DNA of 64,000 nucleotides from Dyadobacter subterraneus (GCF_015221875.1 NZ_JACYGY010000002.1:541573-605572), one strand, 5' to 3'. Positions 43,739-53,080 are shown, counted from the first letter of the stretch. Numbers and translations: made by a program. Notes: generated from the letters alone by a model not told the origin.

Positions 43739-44479
43739 TTATTTTACCCATTTCACCGCTTCCTCTTTCCCCTCTAAATTACTATCTATCACCTCATTCA
43801 ACAAGTTATCTGCTACTTTTTTATCAACCGGCAAGCCTCGCTGCAAATGCGCAATGGCTTCATAAAACCTTCCGGGATTTGAAAACAGATTTTTTTGATC
43901 GCCCAATTGATGAAAATAGGTTATCGCATTGTCATAATTTTTCAGTTTTAACGAAACAATTCCTGCGATTTTCTGAACTTCCGCATTTTCAGGATCTCGT
44001 TTTAAAACTGCCTGAATAATGGAAGATGTTTTTTGATAATTGCCCTTATTATATTCATTTATAGCCTGTTGCAAACTGTCAGCTTTTCCATCCATGTGTA
44101 CACTCAATGTTGAAAAGTTCTCCTCAACATAGATATTTGCCAATTGTTCTTTTTCCTTAATTCCGGAGTTAAGGAAAAACCAGCCCAAACCAAAGGCAAT
44201 CAGAACAATCGCCGCGGCGGCATAGTACATAAGTTGCCGGGTAATGGTTTTTGAAGGATTTTTCGAAAGTTGCTGCCATTCAGCATGTTTTTCTGCCAAT
44301 ATCTTTTCCCGGATATCTTCTTTCGCGCTTTGTTTTACCAATAAATAAAAAGCAACCGAGTCGGCCAGTTCAGGATTTGTCCTTAATTCTTCCTCAAAAC
44401 GTTCTTTCTCTTCAACGGAAAGCTGCCTTTCAAAATAATCCTCAATACGTTGTTCCATGGCATTATTATTTTCTTCCAC
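43739..44479 (-). CDS. Membrane anti-sigma-like protein with periplasmic TPRs
   Basis: A 246-residue protein. Residues 1-75 are cytoplasmic and acidic-helical, with the RIEDYFERQLSVEEKERFEEEL and TNPELAD phrase common in Bacteroidota anti-sigma-like N-termini. One helix (about 84-104, YYAAAAIVLIAFGLGWFF) crosses the membrane. The rest is predicted periplasmic with two or three TPR-like hairpins (INEYNKGNYQKTSSIIQAVLKRDPENAEVQKIAG). It overlaps the sigma gene by 14 bp. Binding to the sigma factor is inferred from context and topology. The periplasmic TPR part could sense or be cut by the exported CHAT protein. Confidence 0.75.
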   Translation of the reverse strand: MEENNNAMEQRIEDYFERQLSVEEKERFEEELRTNPELADSVAFYLLVKQSAKEDIREKILAEKHAEWQQLSKNPSKTITRQLMYYAAAAIVLIAFGLGWFFLNSGIKEKEQLANIYVEENFSTLSVHMDGKADSLQQAINEYNKGNYQKTSSIIQAVLKRDPENAEVQKIAGIVSLKLKNYDNAITYFHQLGDQKNLFSNPGRFYEAIAHLQRGLPVDKKVADNLLNEVIDSNLEGKEEAVKWVK

Positions 44480-45077
44480 TATCCTTTTTAATTCCTTTTA
44501 GATACATTTCCCTTAACTTTTCCATGCAACGCAAACGACTGGTCTTCACAACAGCGGCAGATTGGTAGTCCATCTCCACCGCTATTTCCTGATCCATAAA
44601 TCCTTCACTCCATGCTTTCAACATTTGCCGGCATTTTTCACCCAATTCCCGCAGGCGTTCATGCAAAACTTCCAGATCGTATTGATCTATAAGCTGTTGC
44701 ACAATACTTCGGGTATCGTCGGGAAGTATGCTAATGTAATCATCAAGTGTACTTCCCTTATGAACCTGCTGACGATTAGTCGCATTCTTTCGGATAAGGT
44801 CAACACATTTGTTATTAAAAATTTGATAGAGATAAGTTTTCAGTCCTGAACGGCCTTCAAAGCGTCCATTTTGAATGTTTTCGATAATGGTAAGAATTGT
44901 ATCAGAATAAGCAATGGAGCATTCATCGGTAGAAAGTTTGTGTTTCCAGACACCTTCGCGAATGAGGTAAGCATATTTTTCATAAAGGCGATTTTCAAAA
45001 GAACGTAGCGAGCCGTCTTTTGATAAGATGCCTTCTATCAGGACATTATCAGAAAGTATTTTTTGGAAAAATGGCAT
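44466..45077 (-). CDS. ECF-like RNA polymerase sigma factor
   Basis: A 203-residue sigma-70 family protein. Region 2 lies at about residues 25-100 (NRLYEKYAYLIREGV... FEGRSGLKTYLYQIFNNKCVDLIRK). Region 4 lies at about 130-190 (LRELGEKCRQMLKAWSEGFMDQEIAVEMDYQSAAVVKTSRLRCMEKL). It is the first gene of the four-gene unit with the anti-sigma-like protein, the subtilase and TPR-CHAT, and probably directs transcription of its own operon and others. The region 2.3/2.4 sequence is divergent from typical ECFs. No consensus TAnnTTTG was found upstream, consistent with an alternative promoter. Confidence 0.85.
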   Translation of the reverse strand: MPFFQKILSDNVLIEGILSKDGSLRSFENRLYEKYAYLIREGVWKHKLSTDECSIAYSDTILTIIENIQNGRFEGRSGLKTYLYQIFNNKCVDLIRKNATNRQQVHKGSTLDDYISILPDDTRSIVQQLIDQYDLEVLHERLRELGEKCRQMLKAWSEGFMDQEIAVEMDYQSAAVVKTSRLRCMEKLREMYLKGIKKDSGRK

Positions 45078-45263
45078 GGTATGTGCGAATTCGGAATGGA
45101 AATATACGTAAAAACGGCCGTTTCCCGGAAATTTTTTATCAGTTGTTTGCTTCTGACATGCGTTTTTCGACTTAATGGACAGAATTCGTGAATCTCTTCC
45201 AAATCAGAAAGGATTTCATTCATTTTTCCCAAACTATTTCGGTCATATCAAACAAAATTTCAA

Positions 45264-45923
45264 ATGAAAAATCTGATCTTATCCGCACTCGTTTTGTTAG
45301 TATTCTGCCTTACCAGTTGTAAAAAAGACAAGGATGCAAGTCCTGCATTTTCTGCTGAAATTCAGGCAATAGTTCCGCAAAGTATTATTGATGATCTCCG
45401 GAAACGCGGCATGCCAATTAATGAAGGAATTACACCGCCAAATGTGGAAGGCATTTACATTTCTTCCCCGCATACACTTGTAAGTACATATGATGGCGAT
45501 TCTTATACTGTTGGTTATGAATTTGCTGATCTTACTGTGAAATTATCAAAACAGGATGAAGAAGCCTTATCTGTTGCCATTGATACAAAACAGAACACTT
45601 CCAGCGGAACCGGAATCGGAGGATTTATAGCCGGCGCAGGAAATAAATTTACCATTTTCGCAGAACTTGATGTAGTTGATGGAGCAGTTACTTCCAAGCA
45701 GATCAGGGTCTTTTCGGGTGAAATCACAGCAGACGGAATTAAGGATTTTTACTCGGCACTGGTTATCAAAGAAAAAAATGATCCGGACGATACTATGATT
45801 GAAGTCGGACAGGGCCGTATTATCAAAGATGGAGACGGATTGGCGCAAAATACTTCTTCATTCCGGACAGGCAGTTCAGATACCAAAATCGTTATGGAAA
45901 GAAAGGACGATTCTCAGCGATAG
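45264..45923 (+). CDS. Lipoprotein of unknown function, divergent to the CHAT operon
   Basis: A 219-residue lipoprotein (signal MKNLILSALVLLVFC, lipobox LTSCKK). The mature region is beta-rich with GTGIGGFIAGAGNKFTIFAELDV and ends in polar residues. A fragment near residue 35 (PQSIIDDLRKRGMPINEG) also appears in other small Bacteroidota lipoproteins, in my recollection. No catalytic motif is visible. It is transcribed away from the sigma gene with 186 bp between them, so it may be a target of that sigma factor. The gap to the next gene (73 bp) contains its own promoter-like element. Confidence 0.7.
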   Translation: MKNLILSALVLLVFCLTSCKKDKDASPAFSAEIQAIVPQSIIDDLRKRGMPINEGITPPNVEGIYISSPHTLVSTYDGDSYTVGYEFADLTVKLSKQDEEALSVAIDTKQNTSSGTGIGGFIAGAGNKFTIFAELDVVDGAVTSKQIRVFSGEITADGIKDFYSALVIKEKNDPDDTMIEVGQGRIIKDGDGLAQNTSSFRTGSSDTKIVMERKDDSQR

Positions 45924-45936
45924 TCGTTTTTCAAAG

Positions 45937-45968
45937 TTGCAGTTTACGCCATTTACACATTACCTTTG
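45937..45968 (+). promoter_or_regulatory. Promoter TTG-N21-TACCTTTG for the M3 peptidase
   Basis: TTG (45937-45939) and TACCTTTG (45961-45968) are 21 nt apart, 28 nt before the ATG at 45996. This supports that ATG over the in-frame TTG at 45966, which lies inside the -7 element. Confidence 0.55.
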
Positions 45969-45995
45969 GACGACAAAAAAATCGCACGAGGTATC

Positions 45996-47726
45996 ATGAT
46001 AAATCAGGAAACTACGACGTTGGCCCGCTCTGAAAGGGTTTTTATAGGTGAAGAATTTGATCTTAAAAAATGGGATGATCTTCAACCCTTTTACGATAAT
46101 TTAAAAGACAGGGAAATCAATTCGGCTGCGGATCTTCGTCAATGGCTTTTGGATAGAAGTGAGCTTGAATCTTATTTATCTGAAAACTTTGCGTGGAGAT
46201 ATATCCGCCAAACCTGCGATACTGCTAATTCTGGTCTGATCAACGCTTTGCAATTTTTCATCACAGAAATTCAGCCAAAACTTGCTGAGTATGGAAATGA
46301 GCTGGATAAAAAAGCAGTGGAAAGTCCATACCTGAATGAGTTGACTGATCAGGGATTTGCCGTTACAATTCGCGGAATGAAAAAAGCCATAGAGCTTTTC
46401 CGTGAGGAAAACATTCCGCTGCAAACGGAAATGCAAACCGAGGAACGTCGTTACGGAGCCATTGCCGGCGCTATGACGGTGACGCTGGACGGTGAAGAAA
46501 TGACTTTGCAAAAAGCTTCCGACCGTTTGCAATCTTCTGATCGTTCGGTTAGGGAGGAAGCCTGGCGGACAATAGCGGAAAGACGTTTTCAGGATCATGA
46601 AGTTCTCGACGAGCTTTTAAATAAACTTGTAACACTTCGTGACCAGGTTGGGAAAAATGCTGGTTTTGCAAACTACCGGGATTATATGTTTGCCGCTATG
46701 GGCCGTTTTGATTATACGCCTCAGGATTGTTTCAACTTTCATGATTCGGTAAAAGAAGCAGTTGTGCCTCTTTTGAATGATATGGCAACGAGCCGTAAAG
46801 AAGCTTTGAATGTTGAACAGCTGCGCCCATGGGATACAAAAGTTGATCCAAAGGGATTGCCTCCATTAAAACCTTTTGAAAGCGGAGAGGAGCTACTTGA
46901 CAAAACAATCCGTTGTTTCAGCCGTCTGGATCCGTTTCTTGGAAATTGTCTTCAGATCATGAAAAACATGAAACATCTGGATCTGGAATCAAGAAAAGGA
47001 AAAGCACCGGGCGGGTATAATTATCCGCTGGAAGAAATTGGAGTACCATTTATTTTCATGAATGCAACTTCCAATCTTCGTGATATGGTTACACTTTTGC
47101 ATGAAGGTGGCCACGCGGTGCATTCGCTTGTGACACGTGATTTGGCATTAAATTCTTTCAAACACACACCGTCAGAAGTTGCAGAACTGGCTTCCATGTC
47201 AATGGAATTAATTACGATGGATTTCTGGGATGAGTTTTTTGATAACGATGCAGATCTTCGTCGCGCAAAAATTCAGCATCTGGAATCTATTATTGAAACG
47301 CTTCCATGGGTTGCTACGGTTGATAAATTTCAGCACTGGATGTATGAAAATCCGGAACATACCGCCGAAGAACGTACAACAGCCTGGGTTGAAATTTATA
47401 GTCAGTTTACGGATAAGGTAATGGATTGGTCGGGACTGGAAAATCTTCAAAAGTATTTGTGGCAGCGTCAGCTTCATATTTATGAGGTGCCTTTCTATTA
47501 TATTGAATACGGAATTGCACAATTGGGTGCAATCGGCGTTTGGAAAAACTACCGTGAGAATCCGGAAAAAGGATTGAAAGGATATCTTGATGCGTTAAAA
47601 ATGGGTTATACTGCTCCGATTACGGAAATTTATCAGGCTGCCAACATTCCTTTTGACTTTTCCAAGAATTACATTACAGAATTGATGCAATTCGTACAAA
47701 GTGAGTTAGAACGATTAAAAATTTGA
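45996..47726 (+). CDS. M3 family oligoendopeptidase F-like
   Basis: A 576-residue zinc metallopeptidase. The active site LLHEGGHAVHSL gives zinc ligands H369 and H373 with catalytic E370; the third ligand lies in ELASMSMELI about 25 residues further. The N-terminal helical half (to about residue 200) matches oligoendopeptidase F family members. It degrades short peptides in the cytoplasm; no signal peptide is present. The start ATG at 45996 is chosen because the earlier TTG overlaps the promoter. Confidence 0.9.
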   Translation: MINQETTTLARSERVFIGEEFDLKKWDDLQPFYDNLKDREINSAADLRQWLLDRSELESYLSENFAWRYIRQTCDTANSGLINALQFFITEIQPKLAEYGNELDKKAVESPYLNELTDQGFAVTIRGMKKAIELFREENIPLQTEMQTEERRYGAIAGAMTVTLDGEEMTLQKASDRLQSSDRSVREEAWRTIAERRFQDHEVLDELLNKLVTLRDQVGKNAGFANYRDYMFAAMGRFDYTPQDCFNFHDSVKEAVVPLLNDMATSRKEALNVEQLRPWDTKVDPKGLPPLKPFESGEELLDKTIRCFSRLDPFLGNCLQIMKNMKHLDLESRKGKAPGGYNYPLEEIGVPFIFMNATSNLRDMVTLLHEGGHAVHSLVTRDLALNSFKHTPSEVAELASMSMELITMDFWDEFFDNDADLRRAKIQHLESIIETLPWVATVDKFQHWMYENPEHTAEERTTAWVEIYSQFTDKVMDWSGLENLQKYLWQRQLHIYEVPFYYIEYGIAQLGAIGVWKNYRENPEKGLKGYLDALKMGYTAPITEIYQAANIPFDFSKNYITELMQFVQSELERLKI

Positions 47727-47803
47727 TAATTCGTTTGCTAACCATTTGGTGGTTATATAAAAGGCGGTTATTTTTGTGCGTATTACTATGAACCAGTAGA
47801 GAG

Positions 47804-48055
47804 ATGAAATTTAGTAAAATAGCCGCGTTTGTGGCATGTATCGCATTGTTGTCTTCTTGTGACTATCAAAAATATAACCACAAAGAGCAGAAGGACTTAA
47901 ATGCCAAGAATGACTACGTTTACGGTGTAAGCCCAGATTCTTTACCACGTCAAATGGCTAATAAATATACTGCGGATCCTACACTTGAACCACGCGTGAA
48001 CGCAATTCGTGCAAAATTGTATGGCGGTTCTGGTAGTGCATACATTAAAGAATAG
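47804..48055 (+). CDS. Small lipoprotein, unknown function
   Basis: An 83-residue protein with a signal peptide and lipobox (LLSSCDY). The mature 63 residues are polar: NHKEQKDLNAKNDYVYGVSPDSLPRQMANKY, then RVNAIRAKLYGGSGSAYIKE. No domain is recognised. It has its own terminator at 48088 and lies 77 bp after the M3 peptidase gene. Confidence 0.65.
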   Translation: MKFSKIAAFVACIALLSSCDYQKYNHKEQKDLNAKNDYVYGVSPDSLPRQMANKYTADPTLEPRVNAIRAKLYGGSGSAYIKE

Positions 48056-48087
48056 TATCTGTTTTTACAGAATTGATTTTATAACAG

Positions 48088-48117
48088 GATATCCTTCATA
48101 TGAAGGATATCTTTTTT
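48088..48117 (+). terminator. Intrinsic terminator after the small lipoprotein gene
   Basis: GATATCCTTCA (48088-48098) and TGAAGGATATC (48101-48111) form a perfect palindrome, followed by TTTTTT. Confidence 0.8.
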
Positions 48118-48644
48118 ATTTCTGCCTGGTGTATTTCCTTTTGAATATTAATTACATTTCTTCTGTAAATTAAGATTGAAATATAATTTTTAAAGGCATT
48201 CGAAAGTTAAAAGTTACCTTTACCCAGCTGGTCAATCAATACCATCACCGTAAGTTTTGTTTCATGGCAAGCAGGATTTTCACCATTGTCATTAAGCTCA
48301 GTTATAAAAATTCATATGTCTGAACTTATTTCATGACATCTTCATTTTATCAAAGACACCTCTTTTATTATTACAAAGTTTAATATCAGGATCTGAAAAA
48401 AGTTTAAACACGGGAAGAGAATTTAAACTTAAAGAGCTGATTACTCTTATAAACACCTGATATTCTGGTTACTTATAAGTCAGTTTTCCTACGATGATTA
48501 AAAAATGGGAGGTAATTTCAATCTCAGTTGAGTAAGCGGTTGGGATAATTGTTCGATTTTAATTTACTTTACAGTCTTATTATACACATCATAAATATAG
48601 TATTATTTTAATACCAGATTTAAAAACCGTATTTTTAGCTTAAT
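48118..48644. other. Gene-free stretch before the epimerase gene
   Basis: About 530 AT-rich bp. I see no coding potential, no clear repeat and no structured RNA. TATTTTTA about 8 nt before the epimerase ATG resembles a degenerate -7 element and would give an almost leaderless transcript. Confidence 0.45.
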
Positions 48645-49718
48645 ATGAATATAGCGCTCGTTACCGGTTCAGCCGGATTGATAGGAAGTGAATCTGTTGC
48701 TTTTTTAGCTGACAAGTTTGATTTAATAATTGGAGTTGATAATAATTTACGTGAATATTTCTTCGGAGCTGATGGAAATACAGCGTGGAACAAGAGCCGC
48801 ATAGAATCTGCTTACACCAATTACAAGCACTATTCAGCTGATATTCGTGAGGTTAACCAATTGGAACCGATTTTCAAAGAATACGGCTCTGATATTAAAC
48901 TGATCATCCACGCAGCTGCACAGCCAAGCCATGACTGGGCCGCTCGTGAGCCTTTCACAGACTTCGGCGTTAATGCTGTTGGTACTTTGAATATGCTTGA
49001 AATGACACGTCTTCACACACCCGAAGCTGTGTTCATTTTCACTTCTACGAATAAAGTTTACGGTGATAATCCTAACTATCTGCCTCTTGTTGAGTTGGAA
49101 ACACGTTGGGAAATTGACGAAAGCCATCCATATTTCAAAAATGGAATTGACGAACAGCATAGTATCGACCATACAAAACACTCCATCTTTGGTGCTTCAA
49201 AAGTAGCGGCTGATATTATGGTGCAGGAATATGGCCGTTATTTTGGAATGAAAACAGCTGTTTTCCGTGGCGGATGTCTTACTGGTCCTAACCATTCAGG
49301 CGCTCAGCTTCATGGTTTCCTTGCTTATTTGATGAAATGTGCAATCACTGGAAATCACTACACGATTTTCGGATACAAAGGGAAACAGGTTCGTGACAAC
49401 ATTCACAGCCATGACCTTGTAAACATGTTCTGGCATTTTTACCAAAATCCTCGTCCGGGCGAAGTTTACAACGCAGGCGGCGGTCGTTTTGCAAACTGCT
49501 CAATGATTGAAGCCATTGCATTGTGTGAAGAAATTACAGGCAATAAATTATCCCATTCATATTCTGAAACCAACCGTATCGGTGACCATATCTGGTATGT
49601 AAGTGATCTTTCTAAATTTAAAGAACACTATCCGGGCTGGAATTGGGAATTTGGATTAACAGAAACGCTTACACAAATACACGACGGCATATCTTCAAGA
49701 TTGGCAAGTGTAAAATAA
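48645..49718 (+). CDS. NAD-dependent sugar epimerase, CDP-paratose 2-epimerase-like
   Basis: A 357-residue short-chain dehydrogenase/epimerase. The Rossmann motif is [22 protein letters not shown] and [10 protein letters not shown] follow. The usual YxxxK is changed: SIFGASK keeps the lysine but has phenylalanine where the catalytic tyrosine should be. The C-terminal [14 protein letters not shown] and the overall layout resemble CDP-paratose 2-epimerase (tyvelose epimerase) and related nucleotide-sugar epimerases. It likely makes a nucleotide sugar used by the two membrane glycosyltransferases just downstream. Substrate uncertain. Confidence 0.8.
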   Translation: MNIALVTGSAGLIGSESVAFLADKFDLIIGVDNNLREYFFGADGNTAWNKSRIESAYTNYKHYSADIREVNQLEPIFKEYGSDIKLIIHAAAQPSHDWAAREPFTDFGVNAVGTLNMLEMTRLHTPEAVFIFTSTNKVYGDNPNYLPLVELETRWEIDESHPYFKNGIDEQHSIDHTKHSIFGASKVAADIMVQEYGRYFGMKTAVFRGGCLTGPNHSGAQLHGFLAYLMKCAITGNHYTIFGYKGKQVRDNIHSHDLVNMFWHFYQNPRPGEVYNAGGGRFANCSMIEAIALCEEITGNKLSHSYSETNRIGDHIWYVSDLSKFKEHYPGWNWEFGLTETLTQIHDGISSRLASVK

Positions 49719-49790
49719 TATCTTAGTCTTTATAACCTCCGAACGAGTAAAATCCCTTATACTTGTTCGGAGGTTATTTTCATCACTGCT

Positions 49791-50738
49791 ATGCCTGAAA
49801 ATTTTGTAATCATTATTCCACAGTATAACGACTGGGAGGCTCTGAATCTGCTGATACAAAAAATAAATACAGATTTAAGTCCGACAGTGTTAAAAAACTC
49901 ATCTCTACTGGTGGTTGATGATTGTTCTTCTAAAGACCGGACGGAGCCATTCGTTCCTTTTGGAGGAAAAGACATTCAGGTTTTACGTCTTTACCGGAAT
50001 CTTGGTCATCAAAAAGCAATTGCAATCGGCCTTTCCTACATTGCAGAAAATATCGATTGCGATAATGTGATTGTCATGGATGCAGATGGCGAAGATGCTC
50101 CTTCCGATATTAACAAACTGGTTCAAAGGTCATTAGAAGTTCCCGGGAAGATTATTTTTGCACAGCGAAACAAGCGTACAGAAAATTTCATTTTCAGGTT
50201 TTTCTATATTATTTACAAGAACCTGTTCAAGCTTCTTACCGGCAAGGTTATCACATTTGGTAATTTCAGCCTGGTTCCAAAGCAAAGATTAAAAAATCTG
50301 GTACGTGTTTCTGAAATCTGGAACAATTATCCGGGTGGCATTATCAAATCCAGAATTCCTTACGACTCAATTCTTACCGACCGGGCAAAACGTCTTGCAG
50401 GAGAAAGCAAGATGAATTTTGTTTCGCTGGTTTTACACGGATTGAGTACCATTTCTGTTCTTGTTGATACCACTGCTGTAAGAATACTGATTTTTTCGAT
50501 ATTCATGTCCGGGCTTGCGGTTGCTTTTATCATTTTAATTCTGTTTTTGAAACTGATCGGGAATGCAACACCGGGCTGGGCATCTACTTTGGGCAGCACA
50601 TTAATTATTTTGATGCTGCAATCCTTTCTGATTTCTTTGTTTCTGGTGTTTATGGTGTTGCAATATCGCTCTCAGCAACACTTTATTCCGGCAGTACATT
50701 ATCGCGATTTTGTAGAAAAAGTAGATACCATCAGCTAG
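49791..50738 (+). CDS. GtrB/DPM1-like family 2 glycosyltransferase with two C-terminal helices
   Basis: A 315-residue GT2 protein: FVIIIPQYNDWEAL at the N-terminus, LLVVDDCSSKD, and VIVMDADGEDAPSDI with the metal-binding aspartates. Two C-terminal membrane helices (about 226-253 and 270-296) place it with GtrB/DPM1-type enzymes that load a sugar onto a polyprenyl phosphate on the inner face. It ends 6 nt before a GT-C-type membrane protein, the expected partner that uses the lipid-linked sugar outside. Confidence 0.88.
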   Translation: MPENFVIIIPQYNDWEALNLLIQKINTDLSPTVLKNSSLLVVDDCSSKDRTEPFVPFGGKDIQVLRLYRNLGHQKAIAIGLSYIAENIDCDNVIVMDADGEDAPSDINKLVQRSLEVPGKIIFAQRNKRTENFIFRFFYIIYKNLFKLLTGKVITFGNFSLVPKQRLKNLVRVSEIWNNYPGGIIKSRIPYDSILTDRAKRLAGESKMNFVSLVLHGLSTISVLVDTTAVRILIFSIFMSGLAVAFIILILFLKLIGNATPGWASTLGSTLIILMLQSFLISLFLVFMVLQYRSQQHFIPAVHYRDFVEKVDTIS

Positions 50739-50744
50739 GATCGT

Positions 50745-52412
50745 ATGGTAACTTTCGACAGTACTCCCACACTATATTGGCTCCTTGGTTATTTGCTTGC
50801 AGGAATCGTTATTATTTCTGCTGTTTATAAAATAATTCCGGCAAAAGTATTTTTCATACTGTCAATTCTGCTGCTCGTTTTCATGCGTATGCCGGTTCTC
50901 GTTTTCAACCGGGAAATCAATGCAGATGAAAGCCAGATGCTTAGCCACGCCATTACGCTGTATGAAGATCCCGTTTATTGGCGTTCGGTAGATGGAACTA
51001 CAATCGGGCCGTTAGACAATTATCTGCTGGTTGTTCCCAAACTTTTCGGCTTTCAAATTAATTATACCAGTGGCCGGGTTATGGGTTTGCTTTGTACCAT
51101 TGGCGCTCTTCTTTTTGTCTTTCTCGCCATGAGAAACTGGTTTGGAGAAACGCTTAGCAGAATTGCAATCGTCACTCCTGTTATTTTTCTGGCCTTTACT
51201 CAGGAAACGGATTTTGTACATTATTCAAGTGAGCAGCTTCCGGTTTTCCTTCTGGCGACAATAATTTGGTTACTTTCTAAAATCACAGAAAGTAAAAGTC
51301 TATCTTCTGCCTCTACATTTACTCTGGGTTTAGTAGCCGGAATGATGCCTTTTGCAAAACTACAATCGGTGCCTCAGGCTATGGTGATTGTGTTGGCTGC
51401 AATTTGGATTTGTTATCATTTCTTCCAAAAAACAAAACAGATTAAGCCACTATTGTTTTTACTTTCAGGAGGACTTGCTTTTCCGGTTCTGTTATTCATT
51501 TGGGCTGCTGCAAATCACGTTTTCGGTGATTTTATTGATTTTTATTTACTCGGAAATGCAATTTACGCTGGTGAAAATAACTGGCTGTCTATTCCGGTAC
51601 AAATGTTCAATCTGATTACGCTAAGTCCTGATTTCAAGATTTATTCGCTCGTATTGATTGTTCCTATAATTTTGGGAATTGTATATGCATTTCTTCCTAA
51701 TTCACGTAAAAAGTCCCAAACCCAATTCGTTTTGCCAGCTACGTTAATCTTGTCGGTACTGGCGGGGATTTATGCAGCTACAAAATCAGGCAATACTTTT
51801 ATCCATTATCTTAATTTTTGTATTTATCCATGGATATTGCTGGCGGCATATGGTACTTCAAAACGTTATAACTGGTTTACAGTTTTTTCCGTATTACTGC
51901 TATTCTGGTTTGTAGGAAATGATGCGATAAATTATAGAAGAGAACACAGACTCAATAGTTTTGAGTCCATAGGAGGAGCCAATAAACTGGCAGAAAATCC
52001 GGTTGTGAAAGAATTGAAAAAATTTACAAAACCGGGCGATTATATGACCGTCTGGGGATGGCAATGTCAATATTACGTTGAGGCGCAGTTGGCACAGGGG
52101 ACAGCAGAAAACCACTCCGAACGCTCCATATTTAAACATCCCTTGCAGGAAAAATATCTAAGCCGTTATCTGAGCGATCTGAACAGAACCAAACCAGTTG
52201 TAATTCTGGATGCGGTTGGTAAAAACAGTTTGTGGGTACAGGATAAAAAAACGCAGGGAATTGAAAATTTCCCCGCGCTCGCAAATTTCGTCCATCAGCA
52301 TTATACGCTGGTGTCAGACAAGAATGATATAAAATTATTTGTAAGAAAAGACCGGCTTACGACTCAACAGCAAGCAGATGTTCTCCCGTACCTTGCTGCA
52401 ATAAATCGCTAA
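50745..52412 (+). CDS. GT-C-type polytopic glycosyltransferase
   Basis: A 555-residue membrane protein with 10-12 hydrophobic segments and a C-terminal soluble domain from about residue 415. The first loop carries REINADESQMLSHA, containing the acidic DE typical of GT-C/PMT-family glycosyltransferases that use polyprenyl-phosphate sugars on the periplasmic side. With the GtrB-like gene 6 nt upstream and the epimerase, it suggests a glycan-decorating module. Its last 56 bp overlap the convergent Rrf2 gene. Confidence 0.8.
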   Translation: MVTFDSTPTLYWLLGYLLAGIVIISAVYKIIPAKVFFILSILLLVFMRMPVLVFNREINADESQMLSHAITLYEDPVYWRSVDGTTIGPLDNYLLVVPKLFGFQINYTSGRVMGLLCTIGALLFVFLAMRNWFGETLSRIAIVTPVIFLAFTQETDFVHYSSEQLPVFLLATIIWLLSKITESKSLSSASTFTLGLVAGMMPFAKLQSVPQAMVIVLAAIWICYHFFQKTKQIKPLLFLLSGGLAFPVLLFIWAAANHVFGDFIDFYLLGNAIYAGENNWLSIPVQMFNLITLSPDFKIYSLVLIVPIILGIVYAFLPNSRKKSQTQFVLPATLILSVLAGIYAATKSGNTFIHYLNFCIYPWILLAAYGTSKRYNWFTVFSVLLLFWFVGNDAINYRREHRLNSFESIGGANKLAENPVVKELKKFTKPGDYMTVWGWQCQYYVEAQLAQGTAENHSERSIFKHPLQEKYLSRYLSDLNRTKPVVILDAVGKNSLWVQDKKTQGIENFPALANFVHQHYTLVSDKNDIKLFVRKDRLTTQQQADVLPYLAAINR

Positions 52413-52803
52413 GTGTAGTCTGGTCCAGAACGGCAAGGTTCGCATCTCTCCATTTTTCCAATACTGTACGCAGACTGCAAGTTTCTTCATCTTTACAGTC
52501 TTCACATCGTCCGTAAAAAAACATAGAAACACATAGTGCCGGAGCAATCGGGCCGTCGATGATCCTGAGAACTTTTGAAAAACTGACTTCACTTGGAGGG
52601 ATTCTCAGCAGATATCCTCCGCCTTTTCCCTTCTGGCTTTGTAATACGCCGTTATTTCTCAGATCCAGCAGAATTGCTTCCAGAAATTTCTTTGGAATTC
52701 TTTCTTTTTCCGCGATGTATGAAATCAGAACAGGTCCTTTTCCAAACTGTTCCGCCAATACTTTAAGCGCCTTCAGAGCGTACTTTGCTTTCTTTGATAT
52801 CAT
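52357..52803 (-). CDS. Rrf2 family transcriptional regulator
   Basis: A 148-residue winged-helix protein. The N-terminal helices KKAKYALKALKVLAEQF and IPKKFLEAILLDLRNNGVLQSQKGKGGGYLLR are the Rrf2 DNA-binding domain. C91, C100, C103 and C109 could bind an Fe-S cluster as in IscR or NsrR, although the four-Cys spacing differs from IscR. It probably senses redox, cysteine or iron-sulfur status. No target operon is adjacent; the metzincin gene is divergent, 278 bp away. Confidence 0.88.
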   Translation of the reverse strand: MISKKAKYALKALKVLAEQFGKGPVLISYIAEKERIPKKFLEAILLDLRNNGVLQSQKGKGGGYLLRIPPSEVSFSKVLRIIDGPIAPALCVSMFFYGRCEDCKDEETCSLRTVLEKWRDANLAVLDQTTLSDLLQQGTGEHLLAVES

Positions 52804-53080
52804 TGTTGATAAGTATACTAAAATTTCGCCTTTAAAAATTTACCGGATCTGATAACCTATCTTATCCATGTAACTTCTGGATTAACCTAAACCTAATTAG
52901 ACATAACAAAAGATAACTGCTTTTTATTCATTAATTTGTCATAAACAAAATAGATGATACAATCAGGTAATCGCCAAGAAACCACAATTTTAAAAAATAT
53001 CCTACTTACTCTACTAATTTATAGACTTTTCAAACTAATTTGTAATAAATACAAATATTAATCAAAAATACACACATTAA

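Noticed and set aside
39114..45077. Interpretation as a type III-E CRISPR (Craspase) locus
   Set aside because: No Cas7-11-like gene, no csx gene and no CRISPR array is present; only the TPR-CHAT and sigma elements are similar.
45966..45995. In-frame TTG start upstream of the M3 peptidase
   Set aside because: It overlaps the TACCTTTG promoter element; the ATG at 45996 fits the promoter distance.
48118..48644. A possible non-coding RNA in the 530-bp gap before the epimerase
   Set aside because: No stable extended secondary structure, promoter/terminator pair or conserved motif could be seen.
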